64,000 nt of DNA from Alphaproteobacteria bacterium. Lineage in GTDB: Bacteria; Pseudomonadota; Alphaproteobacteria; Rhizobiales; Aestuariivirgaceae. Both the position numbers and the translations under genes were made by a program. The stretch covers positions 1 through 64,000 of the forward strand of contig JAHEFB010000020.1 in NCBI GenBank assembly GCA_024640405.1, read 5' to 3'. Under the pieces are notes generated by a model. It saw only the letters and a list, made by a program, of their open reading frames with translations, searched no databases and was not told the origin of the DNA. Numbering within the stretch: position 1 is the stretch's first letter; each line of letters starts with the position of its first letter. This document shows positions 25,292 to 34,285 of this stretch, in pieces.

Positions 25292-26823
25292 GCACGCAAC
25301 TTGAAACGCTGGATCTTGCCGGTTGCGGTTTTCGGCAGATCAGGCAGAAACTCGATCCAGCGGGGATATTTCCAGGGACCGGCCTGTGCCTTGACGTGCT
25401 CTTTCAGTTCATCGAACAGGTCGTCTCCGGAGTAACCCTCATTCAGCACCACGAAAGCCTTGGGCTTGATCAGGCCCTCATCATCCTCGTGACCCACGAC
25501 CGCTGCCTCGAGCACTGCGGCATGGCTGACCAGGGCCGATTCCACTTCAAACGGTGACACCCAGATGCCCGACACCTTGAGCATGTCGTCGGTGCGGCCG
25601 CAATACTGATAGAAGCCGTCTTCATCACGGATGTACTTGTCACCGGTGCGCGCCCACATGCCTTCGAAGGTCGAGCGGCTCTTTTCGCGCTTGTTCCAGT
25701 AGCCGTTGCAGCACGACGCGCCGCATACCAGCAGTTCGCCGATTTCCCCGGCGCCCAGTTCCTCGCCCGCTTCGCCGACCAGACGCAGCTCGTAACCCGG
25801 AATCGCCTTGCCGGTGGTGCCGCGTTTTTGCGCCCGGGGACCGTTTGACAGGAAGATATGCAGCATTTCGGTGGAACCGATGCCGTCCCATATCTCAACC
25901 CCGAACCGCTTTTGCCAGCCGGCCGATACCTCGGCCGGCAAGGCCTCTCCGGCAGAGATGCATTTTGCAAGCCTGGCCGAGCCTGTCTCCGGCGTGCACG
26001 TACTGTCCGCCAGCATGGCGGCGTAAAGCGTCGGCACACCGAAAAAGATGGTGGCATCGTGGGCATGCAGCTTTTCCTGCACGGCCTGTGGCGTCGGCCT
26101 TCCGGGCAGCAGAACCGTCGTTGCTCCGACCGACAAGGGGAATGTCAGGGAATTTCCCAGGCCATAGGCGAAAAAGAACTTGGCGGCGGAAAAGCACACA
26201 TCGTCCTTAGAAATACCAAGCGTCTCGGCGCCGTAGGTCTTCGCAGTGTCCATCAGGCTGGACTGGACATGCATGACGCCCTTGGGCTGGCCGGTCGAGC
26301 CGGACGAATACAACCAGAACGCCACTTCATCCGAAGATGTGTCGGCAGCCTGATGATCATCGCCTGCAGCAGCCATCAGGCTGTCGAAAGACTTGTGGTC
26401 TCCCGCTTCACCTCCCGCCACAACCACATGCTTGAGGAACGGCAGGTCAGCCAGAACCGGCTCGACCACCTGCAGCAGGGCTTCAGAAACGAACAGCACC
26501 CGGGACCGGCTGTCGGACAGCATGTATTTATACTGGTCCGTGGTCAGCAGGGTGTTGAGTGCAACCGGCACGATCCCGGCACGTATGGCGCCAAGAAACA
26601 CACACGGCCAGTCAACCGTGTCATGCATGAGCACCGCTACCCGGCTTTCCCGTGCAACGCCGAGTTGTTCCATCACATTGGCGGCCTTGCGCGTTGCTGC
26701 GGCCAGTTCGCCATAGGTAATCTGGCGGGTGCCATCGATGAAGGCCGGTTTGTCAGCGCGGCCCGCATCCAGATGCCGGTCCACCAGATCCAGCGCGGCA
26801 TTGTATGGATGTGGATCACTCAT
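25288..26823 (-). CDS. Benzoate-CoA ligase family protein
   Basis: A 511-residue ANL-superfamily acyl-CoA synthetase that activates an aromatic acid to its CoA ester with ATP. The P-loop is WLYSSGSTGQPKGVMH, the A5 motif DGIGSTEMLHIF, the A7 motif RTGDKY, and the acetylation-type lysine is in PKTATGKIQRFKL at the C terminus. The pattern FFAYGLGNSLTFPLSVGATT is characteristic of benzoate-CoA ligases. The ATG at 26823 has GGGAG seven bases ahead. No box or bad genes are seen nearby; benzoate or a hydroxybenzoate is the likely substrate, by inference. Confidence 0.9.
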   Translation of the reverse strand: MSDPHPYNAALDLVDRHLDAGRADKPAFIDGTRQITYGELAAATRKAANVMEQLGVARESRVAVLMHDTVDWPCVFLGAIRAGIVPVALNTLLTTDQYKYMLSDSRSRVLFVSEALLQVVEPVLADLPFLKHVVVAGGEAGDHKSFDSLMAAAGDDHQAADTSSDEVAFWLYSSGSTGQPKGVMHVQSSLMDTAKTYGAETLGISKDDVCFSAAKFFFAYGLGNSLTFPLSVGATTVLLPGRPTPQAVQEKLHAHDATIFFGVPTLYAAMLADSTCTPETGSARLAKCISAGEALPAEVSAGWQKRFGVEIWDGIGSTEMLHIFLSNGPRAQKRGTTGKAIPGYELRLVGEAGEELGAGEIGELLVCGASCCNGYWNKREKSRSTFEGMWARTGDKYIRDEDGFYQYCGRTDDMLKVSGIWVSPFEVESALVSHAAVLEAAVVGHEDDEGLIKPKAFVVLNEGYSGDDLFDELKEHVKAQAGPWKYPRWIEFLPDLPKTATGKIQRFKLRA

Positions 26824-26973
26824 CAACTGTCTCCCTCAAATTTTCGCCCACGTCTCTTTGCGGACGTGTTGAGCCATGCTCGAAGAACGGAAGCTGGAAT
26901 CTACCCTTGCACCATGTTGCACGACAAGTGCGGAATAGTGCAAGAACCGGCGCTCGCCTCCGGGAGTCTGATT

Positions 26974-27345
26974 TCAATTCGGCAAGTGAGCGGCCTGATG
27001 ATGCACCAGGCGCCAGGTATCACCTTCGACAACAAAGGTGTTGGTGGCTATCAACGACACCTGACCCAGGTGCTCGGTACAGAAAACCAGTGCAGTGTTG
27101 CCGTTCCGGATAATGCTGGTGTCGCTAATCCTGATATCGGGCGTATCACCCAGAACCAGGATCGAATACCAGCTGTCCAGCACCTCGTCGCGGCCGTTAA
27201 TGCCGGGCCAGCCCGGATGGTAGCAGCACACCGGCGTCCGGTGCGCCCAGAGTTCTTCCATTGCCAGGTAGTCGCGCTGGCGGAACGCCGCATAAAACGC
27301 GTTGTTGGCTTCCAGAATAACTTCATCCTGCATTAAATCGCTCAT
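26974..27345 (-). CDS. SnoaL-like / NTF2-fold protein
   Basis: A 123-residue cone-fold protein of the SnoaL/DUF4440 type, seen in EANNAFYAAFRQRDYLAMEE, LWAHRTPVCCYHPGWPGING and the closing strand TWRLVHHQAAHL. Members may bind or isomerise small ligands; a role cannot be assigned. It is 150 bp upstream of the CoA ligase gene on the same strand and may be transcribed separately. The start ATG at 27345 begins the conserved region. Confidence 0.85.
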   Translation of the reverse strand: MSDLMQDEVILEANNAFYAAFRQRDYLAMEELWAHRTPVCCYHPGWPGINGRDEVLDSWYSILVLGDTPDIRISDTSIIRNGNTALVFCTEHLGQVSLIATNTFVVEGDTWRLVHHQAAHLPN

Positions 27346-27366
27346 GACACATACAGTTTGCCTCAA

Positions 27367-27806
27367 GCTTGTGTCCTTGCCAAGTCACAGCTCAGGCAAA
27401 ATTACTTGTTCATCTGCGTTGAAGGTGTGCAGGAAATGCTCAAGGGCTGCTGAAAAATTTGCCTGACGCCGCACCTCGCGTTTCAGTTTGCGTCTAAACC
27501 AATCCTCCGACTCGTCATTCCAGCGAAGGCTGGAATCCAATATCAGGTTGAAGCAGAGCGAGTCGGCTTGTGGACCCCAGCCTTCGCTGGCGTGACGGTC
27601 TGGTGAGTTAGGCAAAGAAGGTATCACCGCCCAACCGTCGATAACTGCCGCTGACTGCCTCCAATGCAACCTCCTGTCTACATTGCCAGCAGCCATCGTC
27701 ATGGTGCTCCAAATTGGTATGGCATCAAACACTTCATTCCGAGTAGAAAATGCTCTAGAAGGCAGGTCACGTGTTCATCGAACAGTCCAGATTCTTCGTA
27801 ATAGCC
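27367..27806. other. Gene-free interval before hisS
   Basis: The roughly 440 bp have no convincing gene. A 115-codon leftward frame (27385-27732) is present but is written across an extragenic palindrome and resembles nothing known. The interval should contain the promoters of hisS (rightward) and of the SnoaL gene (leftward). Confidence 0.5.
27513..27597. repeat. Extragenic palindromic repeat
   Basis: Arms at 27513-27539 and 27571-27597 match at 23 of 27 positions; each holds the core CCAGCGAAGGCTGG flanked by CGTCA and TCCA. This is the widespread 'CGTCATTCC...GGAATGACG' class of extragenic palindrome in proteobacteria, usually of unknown function. Confidence 0.8.
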
Positions 27807-29267
27807 ATGTCCAAAAACAAAAAACCAATCCGGCCCAAAGCCCGGCAACCCCGCGGTTTTGCAGACCGTACTGCCGACGATATCCGCGCCGTCGAGGAAA
27901 TGATGGCCGGAATCAAGGCGGTGTTCGAACTGTATGGCTTTGATCCGGTGGAAACACCGTTGTTCGAATACACCGACGCACTGGGCAAGTTCCTGCCGGA
28001 CAGCGACCGGCCCAATGAAGGCGTCTTTTCCCTCCAGGACGACGATGAACAATGGATGAGCCTGCGTTACGACCTGACGGCACCGCTGGCCAGGTATGTC
28101 GCGCAGAACATCAACGAGATCCAGCTTCCTTACCGGACGTACCGGGCAGGTTATGTGTTTCGCAATGAAAAGCCGGGACCCGGCAGATTTCGCCAGTTCA
28201 TGCAGTTCGATGCCGATACCGTGGGCGCCCCGTCGGTCAGCGCCGATGCTGAGATGTGCATGATGATGGCCGATACCATGGAAAAACTGGGAATTGCGCG
28301 CGGTGACTATGTGATCCGCGTCAACAACCGCAAGGTGCTTGATGGCGTCATGGAAGCAATCGGCATTGGTGACGACGAACATGCCGGAACCAGATTGTCG
28401 GTTCTGCGCGCCATCGACAAGCTGGACAAGTTCGGCCCCGATGGTGTGAAGCTTTTGCTGCAGGCCGGCCGCTGGGAAGGCGGCAATGAAGGTGCCGGGG
28501 ACTTCACCAAGGGCGCCGGGCTGGATGAGGCGCAGGCGGACAAGGTGCTGGACTACATATCCGGCGTCGCCATCGAGGAAAATGACGGTGTCGCTGAGCT
28601 TGAACTGATCGAGACCCTGGTGCGGTCTGCCGGTTACGACGAAACCCGTATCAGGATCGATCCGTCCGTGGTGCGTGGCCTGGAATATTATACCGGCCCG
28701 GTCTATGAGTGCGAACTGACCTTCGATGTCACCAATGAAAAAGGCGAAACGGTTCAGTTCGGCTCGGTCGCAGGCGGCGGGCGTTACGACGGGCTGGTGC
28801 AGCGCTTTACCGGCCAATCGGTGCCGGCAACCGGATTTTCCATCGGTGTTTCACGCCTGATGACAGCCCTGAAAAACCTCGGCAAACTGGAGACCAGAAA
28901 GCTGCAGGCACCGGTTGTTGTGTGTGTGATGGACCGCGATGCCGACAGCCTCGGGCGGTATCAGAAGATGGTACAGGCACTTCGCGATGCCGGAATTCGG
29001 GCAGAACTTTATCAGGGTAATCCCAAACAGTTCGGCAAGCAGCTGCAATATGCCGACCGGCGCGGATCGGCAGTGGCCGTTATCCAGGGTGGCGATGAAC
29101 GTGCCGCCGGTCGGGTGCAACTGAAAGACCTGATCGCAGGCGCGGAAGCCGCCAAGGCCATCGAGAGCCGCGAAGAATGGGTTGAACAGAAGCCGGCGCA
29201 AATATCGGTTGCCGAAACCGACCTTGTTACAGAAGTCCGCAACATCCTTGCGCGCTACGGGGACTGA
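27807..29267 (+). CDS. hisS: Histidyl-tRNA synthetase
   Basis: A 486-residue class II synthetase that charges tRNA-His. Motif 2 region [20 protein letters not shown], the histidine A-type motif [12 protein letters not shown] and the GGGRYDGLV signature are intact, followed by an anticodon-binding domain. The ATG at 27807 is preferred because alphaproteobacterial HisRS starts with a short lysine-rich stretch then RGFADRT; an in-frame GTG at 27771 with AAGGCAGGT upstream cannot be excluded. It heads a hisS-hisZ-hisG cluster. Confidence 0.96.
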   Translation: MSKNKKPIRPKARQPRGFADRTADDIRAVEEMMAGIKAVFELYGFDPVETPLFEYTDALGKFLPDSDRPNEGVFSLQDDDEQWMSLRYDLTAPLARYVAQNINEIQLPYRTYRAGYVFRNEKPGPGRFRQFMQFDADTVGAPSVSADAEMCMMMADTMEKLGIARGDYVIRVNNRKVLDGVMEAIGIGDDEHAGTRLSVLRAIDKLDKFGPDGVKLLLQAGRWEGGNEGAGDFTKGAGLDEAQADKVLDYISGVAIEENDGVAELELIETLVRSAGYDETRIRIDPSVVRGLEYYTGPVYECELTFDVTNEKGETVQFGSVAGGGRYDGLVQRFTGQSVPATGFSIGVSRLMTALKNLGKLETRKLQAPVVVCVMDRDADSLGRYQKMVQALRDAGIRAELYQGNPKQFGKQLQYADRRGSAVAVIQGGDERAAGRVQLKDLIAGAEAAKAIESREEWVEQKPAQISVAETDLVTEVRNILARYGD

Positions 29268-29275
29268 GCGGACCA

Positions 29276-30445
29276 ATGACCGGAAAATCCTCAACCGAAC
29301 GGCGCGCAATCGACGCGCTCAATGCCTCCATGACACAGGTGTTTGAAGCTGCCGGTGCGGAATTCATCGAGCCCGACATCATACAGCCGGCGGACGTGTT
29401 TCTGGAGCGTTCAGGCGAGCATATTCGCTCGCGCACCTACGTGTTCACCGACCCATCCGGCGCGCAACTGTGCCTGAGACCGGACCTGACCGTACCCGCC
29501 TGCCGTTACCATCTCGAACAGGAGGCCGACCCGGCGTCAGTGGCACGATATTGTTATGCCGGCAAGGCATTCCGGCATTCACGGGATACCGGCAACACAT
29601 CGCTGCGTGAATTCGACCAGGTCGGGCTGGAACTATTCGGTGGAGCAAATACCGCGCAAGATGATGCGGAAGCGCTCGCCCTGACATTGTCGGCCCTGAA
29701 GGCGGCGGAGGTGTCCGCATACAGTATCCAGCTTGGCGATCTCGGACTGTTTAGCGCACTGCTGGCATCGATTGACATGCCGGAACGCTGGCGCACCCGG
29801 CTGAAGCGTCAGTTCTGGCGACCACGGGCATTTCGCGATCTGATCAACCAGCTAACCGGCAGAACCGAAAAGGCCCGCACATCAATCTCCGATCTGCTTG
29901 ATGAAATGGCAAACAGCACGCTGGATGCTGTTTCGTTTGTGGAGCGTCACCTGGACAACAACGATCTGGAGATGATTGCAGGCCGCAGCATCGAACAGGT
30001 GGCCGGCAGATTGTCGGAGAAACTGCTGGACCGCAGTGAGCCGGCGATGTCCGGGGACCATGCCAGGCTGATTGACGATTATCTGTCGATCCGCGCTGCG
30101 CCATTGCAGGCGATTGAAAAACTGAAACAACTGGGCTCGGAAACCGATGGCGATTTTGCCTCGGCGGTTGGATTGTTCGAAGCGCGCGTCGCGGAGATCG
30201 AAAATGCCGGCCTGCAGACGGGTGATATGGAGTTTGCGGCCGTGTTCGGCCGGTCCCTGGAGTATTATACGGGGTTTGTATTTCAGATTGATCGCCCGCT
30301 GGCGGGCGGCGCCAGTGAGACCATTGCAGGCGGCGGGCGTTATGACACAATGCTCAAGGACATCGGCGCGGATGTGACGATACCTGCGGTTGGCTGCGCC
30401 ATTTATGCCAGCAGGCTGCTGCCGGACAGCGGGGCCGCATCATGA
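29276..30445 (+). CDS. hisZ: ATP phosphoribosyltransferase regulatory subunit
   Basis: A 389-residue paralogue of the HisRS catalytic core that has no aminoacylation role; with short-form HisG it forms the octameric enzyme of the first histidine step and is needed for feedback control. The class II-like motifs [26 protein letters not shown] and [13 protein letters not shown] are seen. It starts 8 bp after hisS and overlaps hisG by 4 bp. Confidence 0.95.
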   Translation: MTGKSSTERRAIDALNASMTQVFEAAGAEFIEPDIIQPADVFLERSGEHIRSRTYVFTDPSGAQLCLRPDLTVPACRYHLEQEADPASVARYCYAGKAFRHSRDTGNTSLREFDQVGLELFGGANTAQDDAEALALTLSALKAAEVSAYSIQLGDLGLFSALLASIDMPERWRTRLKRQFWRPRAFRDLINQLTGRTEKARTSISDLLDEMANSTLDAVSFVERHLDNNDLEMIAGRSIEQVAGRLSEKLLDRSEPAMSGDHARLIDDYLSIRAAPLQAIEKLKQLGSETDGDFASAVGLFEARVAEIENAGLQTGDMEFAAVFGRSLEYYTGFVFQIDRPLAGGASETIAGGGRYDTMLKDIGADVTIPAVGCAIYASRLLPDSGAAS

Positions 30446-31134
30446 GTGGCAACCTAACACTTGCACTTCCGTCCAAGGGACGATTGCGGGAATCCGCCGA
30501 GGCCATGTTTTCCCGCGCCGGATTTGACATTGTGCGTACCGGATCGGCACGCGGCTACCGCGGCGAAGTCAAGGGCCTGAGCGGGATCGACGTGGCATTC
30601 CTGTCAGCTTCCGAGATCGCGCAGTCGTTGCGTGACGGTACAGTTGATCTGGGCGTCACCGGTGAGGATTTGTTGCGCGAGACAATTGCGCCGGATGAGC
30701 CTGTGGCTGATGTCATGTTGCGGCTGGGCTTCGGTCCGGCAGATGTTGTCATTGCCGTGCCTGAATGCTGGCTGGATGTTGCTTTTGTCAGTGACCTTGA
30801 TCAGGTGGCAGCGGAATTTTATGAAAGCCACGGTCGCAGGCTTCGGGTGGCCACAAAGTATCTGGCGCTGACAAGACGCTTCTTCGCCGATAACGGCGTC
30901 ACGGGATACCGTATCGTCGAAAGTCTGGGTGCCACGGAAGGCGCGCCCGCATCCGGTTCAGCCGAGATCATCGTCGATATCACAACGACCGGCTCCACCC
31001 TGAAGGCCAACCGGCTGAAGATACTGGATGACGGCCTGATCCTGCGGTCTGAAGCCGTCCTGGCCGCAAGGCAGGCGATCGCGGCGCGTCCGGTTGTTCA
31101 AAATCTCAGGGACCGCCTCGAGCTCGCCATCTAA
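30442..31134 (+). CDS. hisG: ATP phosphoribosyltransferase, short form
   Basis: Catalyses the first step of histidine synthesis, joining ATP and PRPP. The 230 residues lack the C-terminal regulatory domain of long HisG, consistent with the HisZ gene next to it. Recognisable parts are [11 protein letters not shown], the substrate-loop DLGVTGEDL and the PRPP-binding [15 protein letters not shown]. Coupled to hisZ through an ATGA overlap. No terminator follows closely; the first strong one is 370 bp downstream. Confidence 0.96.
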   Translation: MSGNLTLALPSKGRLRESAEAMFSRAGFDIVRTGSARGYRGEVKGLSGIDVAFLSASEIAQSLRDGTVDLGVTGEDLLRETIAPDEPVADVMLRLGFGPADVVIAVPECWLDVAFVSDLDQVAAEFYESHGRRLRVATKYLALTRRFFADNGVTGYRIVESLGATEGAPASGSAEIIVDITTTGSTLKANRLKILDDGLILRSEAVLAARQAIAARPVVQNLRDRLELAI

Positions 31135-31260
31135 GACATGTCACCGTCAATCGCACACGCTTCAGATCAAATAGTGGCAACAGAACAACAAACACCTGTA
31201 AAAAATATGCCTGTTTTGCTTCAAAACATTCTCTACCGGAAGCTTGTACCAAAGGAACGG

Positions 31261-31300
31261 ACTTGCGTGATGGCAATAATATTATTGCTTACGGGCAAGT
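31261..31300. promoter_or_regulatory. 40-bp symmetrical dyad
   Basis: A perfect 16-bp palindrome, GCAATAATATTATTGC, at 31273-31288 is flanked at equal 6-bp distance by ACTTGC (31261-31266) and GCAAGT (31295-31300), which also pair. The nested exact symmetry suggests a protein-binding site for a dimer or tetramer, or a cruciform. No gene starts close by. Confidence 0.5.
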
Positions 31301-31502
31301 TGTAGATAACAATACCAAAGCGAAATCCGTTTTTTTGCAAAATTTGTCCAGGGGGATTGTTGGACCTTCTACTTTTCGTCTGAGTTATCGACTGTCGCAG
31401 TGGACATGGCTGGCAGTAACCTGCTCTGGTTGTCGGGCTTCCCCCGGTTCCGATGGCTTTAATGCGGGCACGTTTCGGCCGAGGCCGCTGCAGATGGCGA
31501 AG

Positions 31503-31538
31503 GGCCGCTCTGCCAGCAGAGCGGCCTTTCTGTTTTTT
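31503..31538 (+). terminator. Orphan intrinsic terminator; possible end of a small RNA
   Basis: A 10-bp perfect stem (GGCCGCTCTG with CAGAGCGGCC, 4-base loop) is followed by a T-rich tract (TTTCTGTTTTTT). It is 370 bp beyond hisG with no gene between, so it may end an unannotated small RNA transcribed rightward, or act as a distant hisG terminator. Confidence 0.65.
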
Positions 31539-31576
31539 ACCGGTCGAACAACTTTACTCAGCACTTCGTGCTGGGA

Positions 31577-31672
31577 TTAGAGCATAGGGCGTTAAATTTG
31601 CATCATCAATTGCGCCAAGTTTGCGCATTTGATGATGATCGCCTGATTCTGACTAAACGCCCTTTTCTCTAG
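31577..31672. repeat. Palindromic intergenic repeat
   Basis: Outer arms TTAGAGCATAGGGCGTT and its partner at 31656-31672 pair at 14 of 17 positions; inside, CATCATCAA pairs with TTGATGATG and GCGC with GCGC. The TAGAGCA start resembles short palindromic repeats of Rhizobiales genomes. Confidence 0.6.
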
Positions 31673-31872
31673 TTTATGCCGCTCACGCCAGCAGCCTCGC
31701 GGCTGCGCTCCGCGAGGGCGCACTTCGTGCGGCGCACAGTCGCGCTTGTCTCAGCACTGCGTGCTTCGGTAGGGGAATTCATCACTACCGTAGTTCAGGG
31801 TCGGAGAACGGCCTGAGCGAAGCGAAGAAAGCTGTTCGACCAATAGAATAACCAAATCCCGGCTATAACTCT

Positions 31873-32547
31873 TTAAACTGCTGAGGTGGCGGCCTTGCGT
31901 ATGGCTTCCATGTTGGCGCCGTATCTGGACGGGTCATTGTTCCGGTAGACAGCAGAACCTGCCACCAGCACATCGGCACCGGCTGCAGCAACTACGCCAG
32001 CGGTTTTCTCGCTGATGCCACCGTCGACTTCAATATGGATTTCGCGGCCGCCGACCATATCTCTTATGCGCGCGATCTTGGTGGCCATTTCAGGAATCAA
32101 GGCCTGCCCGCCAAAGCCGGGGTTAACAGTCATCACCAGTATGAGATCAAGCTTGTCGAGCACATATTCGATCACACTCTCCGGCGTGGACGGATTGAGG
32201 GATACCCCGGCTTTTTTTCCAAGAGACCTGATCAGTTGCAAGGTCCGGTCAAGATGCGGGCCGGCCTCGGCATGAACTGTAATGATGTCGGAACCTGCCT
32301 CGGCAAAGGCTTCTATGAACGGGTCTGCAGGTGAAATCATCAGGTGCACATCCAGCACCTTTTCCGTCACCGGCCTTATGGCCTTAACAATCATCGGCCC
32401 GATGGTGATGTTGGGCACAAAGTGCCCGTCCATCACGTCGACATGCACCCAGTCGCAACCCTGTTCGTCAATGGCGCGCACCTCGTCTCCCAGCCTGGCA
32501 AAATCAGCCGACAGGATCGACGGTGAAAGAAGAATGGGACGCGCCAT
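31873..32547 (-). CDS. rpe: Ribulose-phosphate 3-epimerase
   Basis: Interconverts ribulose 5-phosphate and xylulose 5-phosphate in the pentose phosphate or Calvin cycle. A 224-residue TIM barrel with [14 protein letters not shown], the metal-binding [16 protein letters not shown] and the second catalytic aspartate in [10 protein letters not shown], then VAGSAVY for phosphate. It begins 6 bp after gap on the same strand. No other Calvin-cycle gene is present. Confidence 0.97.
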   Translation of the reverse strand: MARPILLSPSILSADFARLGDEVRAIDEQGCDWVHVDVMDGHFVPNITIGPMIVKAIRPVTEKVLDVHLMISPADPFIEAFAEAGSDIITVHAEAGPHLDRTLQLIRSLGKKAGVSLNPSTPESVIEYVLDKLDLILVMTVNPGFGGQALIPEMATKIARIRDMVGGREIHIEVDGGISEKTAGVVAAAGADVLVAGSAVYRNNDPSRYGANMEAIRKAATSAV

Positions 32548-32553
32548 GACGAG

Positions 32554-33561
32554 TTACTTCGCCTTGTGCAGGGCGATGGCGGTATCGGCCATGCGGTTGG
32601 AGAAGCCCCATTCGTTGTCGTACCAGCTCAACACCCGAACCAGCGTGCCGTCCATTACCTTGGTCTGGTCAAGGTGAAGGGTCGATGATGCAGGATCATG
32701 GTTGAAATCGATCGACACATTGGGCTGATCGGTCACCGCCAGTATGCCTTTCAGGTCACCCCTGGACGCCTTGATCATGGCGCGATTGACCTGTTCAACC
32801 GTAACTGATTTTGACATCACGCATTTCAGATCGACCACGGATACATTGGGTGTCGGCACCCGGATGGCCACGCCGTCCAGCTTGCCGTTCAGTTCCGGCA
32901 GAACCAGGCCGACAGCCTTTGCCGCTCCGGTGGACGTCGGGATCATGGATTCCGCCGCAGCCCGGCCGCGATAGAGATCCTTGTGCATGGTGTCCAGTGT
33001 CGGCTGGTCGCCGGTGTAGGAGTGGATGGTGGTCATGAAGCCGTGCTTGATACCAAAAGCATCATTCAGGACCTTGGCCACCGGAGCCAGGCAATTGGTC
33101 GTGCAGGACGCATTGGAGACGACTTTGTGCTCGCCGGTCAGCTGAGCATGGTTGACGCCATAAACAACTGTCATGTCGGCATTGGCGCCGGGCGCGGAAA
33201 TCAGAACTTCACTGGCACCCGCTGCCAGATGGGCAGCTGCGGCATCGCGCGAGGTGAAGATGCCGGTGCACTCCATGGCCACATCGACGCCGATTTCCTT
33301 CCAGGGAAGTTTGGACGGATCGCGTTCGGCAGTTACCTTGATCCAGCCCGTTCCACAATTGATCTGATCACCCTTGACCTTCACCGTACCGGGAAACTTG
33401 CCATGCACACTGTCGAAGCGCAGCAGGTGAGCATTGGTTTCCACCGGGCCCAGATCATTGATCGCAACAACCTTTATGTCCTTGCGTCCCGACTCAGCAA
33501 TGGCCCGCAAAATGTTGCGTCCAATGCGACCAAATCCGTTGATAGCAACGCGTACCGCCAT
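32554..33561 (-). CDS. gap: Glyceraldehyde-3-phosphate dehydrogenase, type I
   Basis: A 335-residue glycolytic enzyme with the NAD-binding [14 protein letters not shown] and the catalytic cysteine in [13 protein letters not shown] near residue 153, then [17 protein letters not shown]. Residue 34 region (INDLG) has the aspartate that favours NAD. Pairs with rpe downstream; the 76-bp gap upstream probably holds the promoter. Confidence 0.98.
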   Translation of the reverse strand: MAVRVAINGFGRIGRNILRAIAESGRKDIKVVAINDLGPVETNAHLLRFDSVHGKFPGTVKVKGDQINCGTGWIKVTAERDPSKLPWKEIGVDVAMECTGIFTSRDAAAAHLAAGASEVLISAPGANADMTVVYGVNHAQLTGEHKVVSNASCTTNCLAPVAKVLNDAFGIKHGFMTTIHSYTGDQPTLDTMHKDLYRGRAAAESMIPTSTGAAKAVGLVLPELNGKLDGVAIRVPTPNVSVVDLKCVMSKSVTVEQVNRAMIKASRGDLKGILAVTDQPNVSIDFNHDPASSTLHLDQTKVMDGTLVRVLSWYDNEWGFSNRMADTAIALHKAK

Positions 33562-33637
33562 GGTATTCTCCGATTAGTTTGGGCTTTGCCCGAAAGATTA
33601 AGGATGTGAGTTCCCGGGTCTTATAAACCAAAGTGGG

Positions 33638-34285
33638 TCAATTGACAGGCCCGTTTGCGTCAAAATGGGCAGGGTAAAACGCCGCAAGACAATTGTGCAG
33701 CGCACTCAGGGCTTCCGACCTGGAGATGCCCGGAGGGGTGTGGGCGAGTGCCACCCACAAACCATCGGTCAGCGCGTTGATCACGCGGGCGTCGAGCCTG
33801 CCAGACTGCGGCCGGTTGTAGTTGCCGTGACCGGACAGGTCGGCACACATGGTTTCCAGTGTTTGCAGGTATTCTGCTTCTTCTTCGCCATACATTTCAT
33901 CGTAGGCCGGTCGCGACTGCGCTTCGGCCCAGAAACTCACCCATGCCTGCAGGGTGCGCGATGTGCAAATGTCGCCGTTGAAGTCGGCACTGGTCATGGC
34001 GTAAAGCCTGGCTGCGGGATCATCACCAGCCTTCTTCACAGCATTAATCCAGTTGCCGCGATACTGGACAGCCAGGTATTTCAGCGTTTCGGCCAGCAAT
34101 GCCGCCTTGGAGTCGAAGTGAAAGTTGACAATTCCCATTGAAAGCCCTGCACCACGCGAGACGTCGCTGATTGTCAGGCTGGCATAGCCGCGCGTGGCGA
34201 GGACATCGATAGTCGCCTCTATAAGCTGTTTGCGGCGCACATCACGCGCGGCTTTTCTGGGTTTCGATCTTTCAGACACGGTCAT
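33638..34285 (-). CDS. TetR-family regulator, BetI-like
   Basis: A 215-residue repressor. The N-terminal helix-turn-helix (ATRGYASLTISDVSRGAGLS, then MGIVNFHFDSKAALL) and the ligand-domain segment RTLQAWVSFWAEAQSRPAYD match BetI, the choline-responsive repressor of betaine genes. Its ATG overlaps the stop of the methyltransferase gene, so the pair is co-translated, an odd place for a repressor unless it controls its own operon. The betABC genes are not nearby, so the ligand is unproved. Confidence 0.87.
   Translation of the reverse strand: MTVSERSKPRKAARDVRRKQLIEATIDVLATRGYASLTISDVSRGAGLSMGIVNFHFDSKAALLAETLKYLAVQYRGNWINAVKKAGDDPAARLYAMTSADFNGDICTSRTLQAWVSFWAEAQSRPAYDEMYGEEEAEYLQTLETMCADLSGHGNYNRPQSGRLDARVINALTDGLWVALAHTPPGISRSEALSALHNCLAAFYPAHFDANGPVN

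Larger units (their letters stand above)
31135..31872. other. 738-bp gene-free block rich in palindromes
   Basis: No convincing coding frame is seen on either strand. The block holds a 40-bp dyad (31261-31300), an orphan terminator (31503-31538), a 96-bp palindromic repeat (31577-31672) and several smaller hairpins such as CAGCACTTCGTGCTG (31559-31573) and the CCTCGCGG/CCGCGAGG pair around 31700. A wider inverted repeat encloses much of it (arms at 31542-31555 and 31828-31841, 13 of 14 bases complementary). Confidence 0.6.

Noticed and set aside
25858-27336. Long open frame of 492 codons on the plus strand
   Set aside because: It is antisense to the CoA ligase and SnoaL genes, whose motifs are intact; its own translation is rich in His, Arg and Gly and matches no family I know.
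27385-27732. 115-codon minus-strand frame before hisS
   Set aside because: It runs through an extragenic palindrome, has no ribosome-binding site and no recognisable domain.
27699-28817. 372-codon minus-strand frame over hisS
   Set aside because: It is a shadow of the high-GC hisS gene; hisS motifs are clear in the other strand.
31263-31580. 105-codon frame in the gene-free block after hisG
   Set aside because: It crosses the dyad and the terminator hairpin, so it is most likely non-coding.
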